Source: Sphingobacteriaceae bacterium | GTDB taxonomy: Bacteria > Bacteroidota > Bacteroidia > B-17B0 > Aurantibacillaceae | Direction of reading: 5' to 3' | DNA length: 6,927 bases | Assembly: GCA_025360355.1 (NCBI GenBank) | Contig: JANYCL010000353.1 | Span: 1 to 6,927 of the forward strand | Shown here: piece by piece, positions 1-5,677 of the stretch | Layout of the letters: each line of letters begins with the position of its first letter | Numbering within the stretch: the first letter of the stretch is position 1 | Translations under genes and position numbers: made by a program | Notes under the pieces: generated by a model | The model's input: the letters and a program-made list of their open reading frames with translations, nothing else | Database searches by the model: none | What the model was told of the DNA's origin: nothing

Positions 1-267
1 ATTATGTCCGTGAACTACATTTGGTTTTTCATCTGGTCTATGTCTGCCAAAACCTTTTACATATTCTTCAGGATTGTAAACGCAATAATTGAAAGCATTC
101 TTGTTGACGTAGAATTTTGTGTTGTAAATTTCTGTTCCGAATAAAACTTTTTCCGGCCATTGACCCTTGTTCTCTTTAAAGATAATTGAAGGAGATCTTG
201 AAGCTTTGCTAAGAAAGCTGAGAAGAATAAATATGTAAATTATTTTTTTCAATTTTCCATTGATCAT
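1..267 (-). CDS. Secreted DUF7948-type surface protein, N-terminal part only (runs off the left edge)
   Basis: Reading from the ATG at 267–265 gives 89 codons open to the window edge. Residues 1–7 are polar/basic (MINGKLK), and residues 8–20 are a hydrophobic stretch (KIIYIFILLSFLS) typical of a Sec signal peptide. Residues 30–44 read FKENKGQWPEKVLFG, followed by a beta-rich segment (FYVNKNAFNYCVYN) and, near the edge, VVHGHN. The ENKGQW motif just after a signal peptide is the start of the DUF7948 domain of large Bacteroidota surface proteins, which usually continue into SBBP or PKD repeats and a C-terminal secretion-sorting domain; that part is outside the window, so the function is open. 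The start is uncertain: ATG 267 lies inside a palindromic repeat, and the in-frame TTG at 252–250 would give a more ordinary signal peptide (MKKIIYIFILL). The call to the family is from motif memory, not a search. Confidence 0.75.
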   Translation of the reverse strand, partial: MINGKLKKIIYIFILLSFLSKASRSPSIIFKENKGQWPEKVLFGTEIYNTKFYVNKNAFNYCVYNPEEYVKGFGRHRPDEKPNVVHGHN

Positions 268-317
268 CCCGAATTTGTTTCGGGATCTTTAAAGATGCTG
301 AAACAAGTTCAGCATGA
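264..317. repeat. 54-bp palindromic double-hairpin element
   Basis: The whole segment is an imperfect palindrome centred between 290 and 291 (22 of 27 opposing positions complementary). Each arm is itself a perfect hairpin: 266–273 pairs with 279–286 (ATCCCGAA/TTCGGGAT, loop TTTGT), and 295–302 pairs with 308–315 (ATGCTGAA/TTCAGCAT, loop ACAAG). The centre 285–296 (ATCTTTAAAGAT) is a perfect palindrome. Four of the five mismatches between the arms fall in the stems, at positions where the partner base in the same stem has changed too, so both small hairpins stay perfect. It resembles the short GAACTTGTTTC palindromes dispersed between genes in many Bacteroidota, though dispersion cannot be shown from one window. 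It lies between the phosphatase gene and the next gene and overlaps the latter's presumed start codon. It could act as an mRNA-end structure; the T-tract after the hairpins is too short for a confident intrinsic terminator. Confidence 0.8.
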
Positions 318-348
318 CCAGTACCCCTTAATGTGCATTTGCCCTTAG

Positions 349-380
349 TAAATATACGAAATAAATTCCCCTAATGCAAT
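349..380 (-). promoter_or_regulatory. Candidate Bacteroidota-type promoter for the DUF7948 gene
   Basis: On the minus strand, ATTG (380–377) is followed after 20 bases by TATATTTA (356–349). This is close to the Bacteroidota consensus TTTG…TAnnTTTG: three of four in the upstream box, and all but the last fixed base in the downstream box. Transcription would begin around 340–345, leaving a leader of roughly 75 bases that contains the 264–317 palindrome. The rest of the 150-bp gap (268–417) shows nothing else I can name. The match is short and in AT-rich DNA, so chance is a real possibility. Confidence 0.3.
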
Positions 381-417
381 TCTGGTAAAGGTTAAAGTTC
401 AGACTAGTTTGTGTGAT

Positions 418-2412
418 CTATATCTTAATTCCTATTACGCAAATATCGTCGACCTGCTCGAGATTACCTTTCCAGGCTTCGAATTCTGTTTCTAATTTTT
501 TTTGTTGGTCGTTAATTGGCATTGTGCTTATCGTACACATCAATTCAACCAATTGGTGATATTTAAATTTCTTTCCGTTCGGTCCGCCAAACTGATCAGC
601 ATATCCATCTGTAAAAATATAAATGCAATCCTCAGCTTCCAGTTTTACTTTGTGAGTTTCGTAAAGTGCAGGCTTGTCAACTTTACCAATAGCTTGTTTG
701 TTAGGTTTAAATTCAATTATTTTTCCGCCGCGCACTATCCATAACGGATTATTTGCTCCCGCCCACTCTATGGTTCTTGTTTTTTTATTCAGTAAGCAAA
801 GTGAAATATCCATCCCGTCTTTTACTTCGGTCTCACTGCGCTCAAATGTTTCCACAACAAGCTCGCGTGTTTTATCCAAAATTTTTCCCGGATCTGTAAT
901 TTCAAATTCTTTCACGGTACGGTTAAGCGCATTACTGCAAACCACACTAACCAATGCGCCGGGCACACCATGTCCGGTACAATCTGCAGCAGCGATCAAT
1001 AAATTATCTTTATTCACTACTTCTATCCAATAAAAATCTCCTGCAACAATATCTTTTGGTTTGTACATGATAAAAGATTGCTGCAAATTTTCTGTAATTA
1101 AACTCCGCGGCGGTAAAATAGCTTCCTGCAAACGTTTTGCATAAGAAATAGAAGCAAGAATTTCTTTTTGTTTTTCTTCAATAATAATTTTTTGTTCTTC
1201 TGTTTCTCTATTTTTCAATTCAATAATATCTCTTTGTCGGCGGATAATACGGAAACGATTGTACATTACGCCTCCACCCACAATTAATAAAACTAAACCG
1301 CCATACAAAGCAATTTTCTGGATCCTGTCTTTTTCAATTTGTGAATTCTTTGCAAAGATCAAAGCATCTGTTATTTTTTTCTCATCCGCATTCTTTAAAC
1401 TATCTGCGACTAATTTTTTATCAAACTCAGCCTGTAATTCTTTTTCTGTTAATTCTTTTTGAATGTCTCCCCGGTATAAACTATCACGTAAACGCTGGGA
1501 AACTTCATAATTTTTAAATGCTTCTTTAAAATTTCCCATGGCCTGGTGTACTTCAGACAATGTAGACGCTACTAAAACCTGCGCAGAAGGTTCCGGATCT
1601 TCATTCAATAATTTTTGAGCTGCATTCAAATATTTTAAAGCAATATCGTTTTTCTTTAGATGATAATAAGTACTTCCAATTTCTGATCCTGTGGTAATTT
1701 GCAATTGGGTGTATCCCTCTTTCTCAGCGATCTGTATTGCTTTCAACTGGTAAGGCAATGCTTTCTCAAACATTCTCCGCTCAGAATAAAGATTAGCAAT
1801 ATTTGCATTAGCTGAAGCAATACCGTAAGTGTCTTTCAGCAGATCATACATATCCAAACTTTTTTGCGCATAACTTATAGCTTGATCATAATCGTGAAGG
1901 TTTGTGTAAATAACGCAGATGTTATTCAGGGCACTTGCAACACCTTCCAGATTTCCAATTTGCTGCACAATTTTTAAACAACGCATTTGGTATCCTAATG
2001 CTTTCTGATATTCTTTCAGATCAATATATAAACTTCCGATATTTCCCATGGCGCTGGCAATTCCCTTTTTGTCGCCAAGCTCTTCCATGATCTTTAAGCA
2101 TTTTTGATAGGAGTCAATTGCTTTTACAAAATTCCCTCTCATCTGATAAGAAGCGCCAATTGTGTTCAATGCTTTTGATTCGAATTTTTTTAATTTTTTA
2201 GCGCGGGCCATTTCCAATTGCTTTACACCTAAAGCGTAACTCGAATCAGGGTTTGTATAAATAAGATCCCAAGCCATTTCGTATAAAGCGGTTAAACGAA
2301 TACTATCCTGATTTTTGGTGTTCTTGTAAAGCGCCCACAAAGAATCCGTACGTTGAGAATAAAGTCCCGACGTGACAAATAAAATAATTATGACAACAAT
2401 TACTTTTCTCAT
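418..2412 (-). CDS. TPR-repeat, membrane-anchored SpoIIE-type (PP2C) Ser/Thr phosphatase
   Basis: 664 residues, ATG at 2412, TAG at 420–418. Residues 1–20 form a signal peptide (hydrophobic VIVVIIILFV, likely cut near Ser19/Gln20). About six tetratricopeptide repeats follow (roughly 79–112, 118–152, 158–192, 198–232, 238–270, 277–310), then a charged helix, one membrane helix (367–384, IALYGGLVLLIVGGGVMY), a coiled coil (391–420) and the SpoIIE phosphatase domain (about 425–664). The metal-binding acidic positions of the PP2C fold are present: D459 in GDFYW, D477 in DCTGHG, D602 in TDGYAD and D655/D656 in VDDICVIGI. The TPR part should face the periplasm and the phosphatase the cytoplasm, so the protein probably converts a protein–protein signal in the envelope into dephosphorylation of a phospho-Ser/Thr regulator, such as an anti-sigma-factor antagonist; no partner is encoded nearby. 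It lies 47 bp downstream of a second SpoIIE gene on the same strand and may be co-transcribed with it. The architecture is secure; the substrate is unknown. Confidence 0.92.
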   Translation of the reverse strand: MRKVIVVIIILFVTSGLYSQRTDSLWALYKNTKNQDSIRLTALYEMAWDLIYTNPDSSYALGVKQLEMARAKKLKKFESKALNTIGASYQMRGNFVKAIDSYQKCLKIMEELGDKKGIASAMGNIGSLYIDLKEYQKALGYQMRCLKIVQQIGNLEGVASALNNICVIYTNLHDYDQAISYAQKSLDMYDLLKDTYGIASANANIANLYSERRMFEKALPYQLKAIQIAEKEGYTQLQITTGSEIGSTYYHLKKNDIALKYLNAAQKLLNEDPEPSAQVLVASTLSEVHQAMGNFKEAFKNYEVSQRLRDSLYRGDIQKELTEKELQAEFDKKLVADSLKNADEKKITDALIFAKNSQIEKDRIQKIALYGGLVLLIVGGGVMYNRFRIIRRQRDIIELKNRETEEQKIIIEEKQKEILASISYAKRLQEAILPPRSLITENLQQSFIMYKPKDIVAGDFYWIEVVNKDNLLIAAADCTGHGVPGALVSVVCSNALNRTVKEFEITDPGKILDKTRELVVETFERSETEVKDGMDISLCLLNKKTRTIEWAGANNPLWIVRGGKIIEFKPNKQAIGKVDKPALYETHKVKLEAEDCIYIFTDGYADQFGGPNGKKFKYHQLVELMCTISTMPINDQQKKLETEFEAWKGNLEQVDDICVIGIKI

Positions 2413-2426
2413 TTAAATTCTTATTC

Positions 2427-2450
2427 CCCCTTCGGCTAGCTCAGGATGAC
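2427..2450. repeat. Short fragment of a dispersed-type repeat
   Basis: The 47-bp gap between the two phosphatase genes contains CCCTTCGGCTAGCTCAGGAT followed by GAC. Its reverse complement begins GTCATCCTGAGC, which recalls the TCATCCCGAA end of the element at 264–317 and the GTCATCCTGAGCGAAG-type repeats seen between Bacteroidota genes. Only one end is present and it forms no good hairpin, so it is probably a decayed or partial copy. The identification rests on resemblance from memory. Confidence 0.4.
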
Positions 2451-2459
2451 TCTGTCTTT

Positions 2460-4760
2460 TTATATTCTGATTCCTATTATACATACATCATCAATTTGTT
2501 CAAGTGAGCCTTTCCAATCATCGAACGTTTTACTTACAATTTCTTTTTGTTCAGCCATTGGTAAATGACTATTCTGTAAAAGCAATTCATTTAAATTTTT
2601 GTACTTGAACTTTTTTCCTTTTGGTCCGCCAAACTGATCAGCGTATCCATCGGTGTACAAATAAAGTACATCTCCTTTTTTTAAGGGGAGATCCCTATTA
2701 GAAAATTCATCTTCGCGGATCCCTATGCCAATTGGCATTTTATCAGCGGCGTATTCAACGATCGCGCCTTTACTAACAACAATTGGTTTATTATGTGCGG
2801 CTGAATAACTGTATTTCTTTTTCTTAGTATCAATACACAACAAAATTCCATCCATCCCATCTTTATGTCCTTCTTTCGAAATATTTTTTATCAATCGCTT
2901 ACGCACATGATTGAATATTTCGTTAGGTGTTTCGATTTGCTTTTGATTAATAGCTTCGTTTAAAAATGAAATATTCAACAGCGACATAAACGCTCCCGGA
3001 ACACCATGTCCGGTACTATCGCAAACAGCTAAATAAAAACGGTTATCACGCAATGTTGCCCAATAAAAATCGCCGCTTACAATATCCTTAGGTTTAAAAT
3101 AAACAAAATGTTCAGGTAGATTTTCATTCAAAAAAGATTCGGAAGCAATGATGGTAGTTTGAATTCGTTTTGCATACATGATCGAATCCACAATTTCTTT
3201 TTGCTTTTCTTCAATTACATTTTTTTGATTTACAACTTCTCTTGTTCGTTCCTCTACTTTTTCTTCCAGCGTGTGATTCATATGACGAAGATCACCAATG
3301 AGTTTTCCAATCGAGCCCTGCATTTTTTTAAAACTATCCGCCAACACACCGATCTCATCTTTCCGTCCGGTAATAATTTCTACATCAAGATTTCCGTTTC
3401 CTAATTCCTGCGCGTCAACAGTTAATTCTTTTAAGGGCCTTGTTATCTCCCGGGAAACAAAATAAGATGCGGCAAAAACTAATACCAGCAAACAAGCAAA
3501 AGCGAAAATAATATTTCTGCGTAAAGCAAAAACTTCCTCGAACGCTTCAGCTTCATCGATCTCACTTAAAATAACCCAATGCATGTGCAAAATATCAAGC
3601 GGTTTAAAAGCTGATAATACAGGAACTCCTCTGTAATCTTTAAAGATCCGCGAATCAGAATTACCTTTTAATGCTTCTTCTGTACCTTCCGTTTTTACTT
3701 CCTGTAAACCAATTGTGCTTTGGAAATTTTTAATTTCTGTAATTATTTTAGGTTCAACTTTCAAGTCGGTTAACATTTTAAAATAATTGGTGCTGTCTTC
3801 AATTAAAAAACGTGATTGGTTTCTGATGGTATAATCTTCTGCAACAATATAAGTTTCGCCCGTAGTTCCCAAACCAACTTTTGCCCATTGCTGTTTGTTG
3901 GTCATTATATCATTTATTTTATCAATTGGCAATTGAAAAGCTAAAACACCGATCTCGCTGTCGCCATCAAAAATAGGACAAGCAATAAATGAAGAAGGCG
4001 CGTTGTAAGAAGGATGATATGGTTTATAATCCACTAAACGTATCTCATTTTTTTCTTTCACATCTTTCACCGCGTTATATGCTGCTGCTAAATTTGTGTT
4101 TTTGTACGGACCATCACTTAAACACGAAGCAAAATCAACTTCTTTGTAAACCGTGTAAACAATGTTGCCTGTTTTATTATCAATTAAAAAAATATCGTAG
4201 TAGCCGAATTTTTCGAGAAAATCTTTTATTACAGGATGAAATTTATAATGGGCCTTTGTATATGAACTTTCATCATTGCTTCTTAAAAATTTATGTTTTA
4301 CACCAATGTTATTCGGATTGTCATAGATATAAAGATTTTGCAAAACAATTGCTTCGGGGTTACGTGACACTTCTTCTTCCAGTACAGTTTTAACTTCCAT
4401 GTTCTTATTCAAACGCGGCAGAACTTCTGTATTAAAATAAGTATTTGACTTTTCCTTTAAAGCATTCAGTTTCTCATCATCAATTTTTAATTCTGTTCTT
4501 ATTGAATTATACCCGTTTTTAAATTCCTTCATCGCCTCTATCATCATCGGGTTTTCGGCGCTGGTAATCAATTGATCTTTTATGATCTGAAAATAATCTT
4601 GGATCTGATTTGCTTTCATTTCACGCACAGCCGTTAGTTTTTCAAACGATTGTTTTTCTAACGAACTTTTTGCTCTATGATAACTTATTATCCCAATAAC
4701 CAACATGGAAAGGAAAGCAATAGCAAAAAATGTACCCGTGATCTTAACTCCAATTTTCAT
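2460..4760 (-). CDS. Cache–HAMP–SpoIIE sensor phosphatase (PP2C-type)
   Basis: 766 residues, ATG at 4760, TAA at 2462–2460. Domains in order: first membrane helix (about 9–27); a large extracytoplasmic region (28–413) that reads as a double Cache domain, with the membrane-distal signature YYDIFLIDNKTGNIVYTVYK (187–206) and the second-lobe signature GLGTTGETYIVAEDYTIRNQ (296–315); second membrane helix (about 415–435); HAMP domain (about 436–488, including ITRPLKEL and the DEIGVLADSF segment); coiled coil (about 492–530); SpoIIE phosphatase (about 530–766). The catalytic acidic residues are present: D564 in GDFYW, D581 in DSTGHG, D704 in TDGYAD and D757/D758 in IDDVCIIGI. It should bind a small molecule outside the cytoplasm and pass the signal through HAMP and the coiled coil to a cytoplasmic Ser/Thr phosphatase; the ligand cannot be told from the sequence. 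Its catalytic domain and linker are paralogous to the TPR–SpoIIE protein encoded just downstream, which suggests tandem duplication followed by sensor exchange. It is divergent from the exporter gene. No methyl-accepting signalling domain is present, so it is not a chemoreceptor. Confidence 0.92.
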   Translation of the reverse strand: MKIGVKITGTFFAIAFLSMLVIGIISYHRAKSSLEKQSFEKLTAVREMKANQIQDYFQIIKDQLITSAENPMMIEAMKEFKNGYNSIRTELKIDDEKLNALKEKSNTYFNTEVLPRLNKNMEVKTVLEEEVSRNPEAIVLQNLYIYDNPNNIGVKHKFLRSNDESSYTKAHYKFHPVIKDFLEKFGYYDIFLIDNKTGNIVYTVYKEVDFASCLSDGPYKNTNLAAAYNAVKDVKEKNEIRLVDYKPYHPSYNAPSSFIACPIFDGDSEIGVLAFQLPIDKINDIMTNKQQWAKVGLGTTGETYIVAEDYTIRNQSRFLIEDSTNYFKMLTDLKVEPKIITEIKNFQSTIGLQEVKTEGTEEALKGNSDSRIFKDYRGVPVLSAFKPLDILHMHWVILSEIDEAEAFEEVFALRRNIIFAFACLLVLVFAASYFVSREITRPLKELTVDAQELGNGNLDVEIITGRKDEIGVLADSFKKMQGSIGKLIGDLRHMNHTLEEKVEERTREVVNQKNVIEEKQKEIVDSIMYAKRIQTTIIASESFLNENLPEHFVYFKPKDIVSGDFYWATLRDNRFYLAVCDSTGHGVPGAFMSLLNISFLNEAINQKQIETPNEIFNHVRKRLIKNISKEGHKDGMDGILLCIDTKKKKYSYSAAHNKPIVVSKGAIVEYAADKMPIGIGIREDEFSNRDLPLKKGDVLYLYTDGYADQFGGPKGKKFKYKNLNELLLQNSHLPMAEQKEIVSKTFDDWKGSLEQIDDVCIIGIRI

Positions 4761-4790
4761 AAGTGTTCAACAACCTACTAAAATAACGTT

Positions 4791-4818
4791 TTTGAACAAA
4801 TAATGAGGCATAACTTCA
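4791..4818 (+). promoter_or_regulatory. Weak candidate promoter for the exporter/persulfide dioxygenase pair
   Basis: The 76-bp spacer (4761–4836) between divergent genes must hold the promoters of both. On the plus strand, TTTG at 4791–4794 and TAACTTCA at 4811–4818 resemble the Bacteroidota TTTG/TAnnTTTG pair, but the 16-base spacing is shorter than usual and the second box matches only in part. I found no convincing counterpart on the minus strand and no clear operator palindrome. Confidence 0.2.
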
Positions 4819-4836
4819 ATGAAATAATATAGTAAA

Positions 4837-5673
4837 TTGCGTAAGTTTAAACTCATTTTGGAGACAATTATCGCATATTGTTTGTTTTTATTGATCGGTC
4901 TGATCCTTGGTCTTATTGGAGGAGGCGGGTCTATTCTTAGTGTACCGGTTTTAGTTTATTTAATGCATTATCCTGCCGATGAAGCCACCGGTTACTCTCT
5001 GTTTATTGTCGGTTTAACTTCTTTAATTGGTGGTTTTGCCTTTATAAAAAGAGGTGATATCAGCTTCGAATCGCTCATACAATTTGCCATCCCTTCTTTA
5101 ATTACCGTTTTTTTTGTAAGGAAATTTCTTATTCCCGGCTTACCCGAATTATTTTTTACTATTGGAGATTTTAAAGTAACAAAGCAGGTTTTTATTATGA
5201 CAGTTTTTGCTGTTTTGATCCTTTTCTCCTCATACAGCATGATAAAAAAACAGGAAAAAGACTACCGTCACGATGCCATGTGGGAAGAATTCTCAAAGTC
5301 ACCCATCCGCATTTACTTTGTGATCTTACTTGCTATTTTAGTTGGATTTTTAACGGGATTTGTTGGGGCCGGAGGGGGTTTTATTATAGTGCCCGTTTTG
5401 CTCTTTTTCATAAGAGTTCCGGTAAAAAAATCGATAGGAACTTCACTTTGCATTATAGCAATTAACTCTCTGGTGGGTTTTACGGGTAATTTAGGTCATT
5501 TAGATATTAATTGGAACGTTTTAGGAATAGCCTCATCTATTTGTGTAGCAGGAATATTGCTTGGGAATATGATTTCAGTGAAAATTTCGGCTAATAAATT
5601 GAAGCCTGCCTTCGGGTGGTTTACGCTTATAGTTGGTATCTTTGTTATAGTAAAAGAACTCTTTCTCTCCTAG
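4837..5673 (+). CDS. Sulfite exporter TauE/SafE family membrane protein
   Basis: 278 residues. The start is TTG at 4837: an in-frame TAA lies at 4825–4827 and no ATG or GTG intervenes, while the N-terminus from TTG (MRKFKLILETII) leads directly into the first membrane helix. The protein has about eight to ten hydrophobic helices and the two glycine-rich repeats that define the family: GLILGLIGGGGSILSVPVLV (21–40) and GFLTGFVGAGGGFIIVPVLL (170–189), one per half, reflecting an internal duplication. A polar loop with KKQEKDYRHD (137–146) separates the halves. Family members move organosulfonates, sulfite or related sulfur anions across the inner membrane. The next gene starts 4 bp after this stop and encodes a persulfide dioxygenase–rhodanese fusion, whose product is sulfite; this supports a role in sulfite or sulfur-anion efflux during sulfide detoxification, as proposed for TauE in the S. 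aureus cst locus. The family is secure; the exact substrate is inferred from context. Confidence 0.9.
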   Translation: MRKFKLILETIIAYCLFLLIGLILGLIGGGGSILSVPVLVYLMHYPADEATGYSLFIVGLTSLIGGFAFIKRGDISFESLIQFAIPSLITVFFVRKFLIPGLPELFFTIGDFKVTKQVFIMTVFAVLILFSSYSMIKKQEKDYRHDAMWEEFSKSPIRIYFVILLAILVGFLTGFVGAGGGFIIVPVLLFFIRVPVKKSIGTSLCIIAINSLVGFTGNLGHLDINWNVLGIASSICVAGILLGNMISVKISANKLKPAFGWFTLIVGIFVIVKELFLS

Positions 5674-5677
5674 AACT

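Noticed and set aside
264..317. Double hairpin as a confident intrinsic terminator for the phosphatase gene
   Set aside because: The hairpins are followed only by a three-base T run in the central CTTTAAAG, and the downstream gene begins inside the element. A terminator role is possible but not supported by sequence alone.
502..1462. Open frames on the plus strand (502–744, 674–1033, 1259–1462)
   Set aside because: They lie antisense to the TPR–SpoIIE gene, whose domains are intact across the whole span, and their translations show no recognisable motif.
3159..4393. Open frames on the plus strand (3159–3404, 3989–4393)
   Set aside because: They are antisense to the Cache–HAMP–SpoIIE gene and have low-complexity Phe/Leu- or Cys/His-rich translations typical of shadow frames.
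2460..4760. Methyl-accepting chemotaxis receptor
   Set aside because: The Cache–HAMP front end fits, but the C-terminal domain is SpoIIE phosphatase and there is no MCP hairpin tip motif.
4992..5465. Minus-strand frame 4992–5240 and plus-strand frame 5280–5465
   Set aside because: Both overlap the TauE/SafE gene in other frames, while that gene carries both family repeats without interruption.
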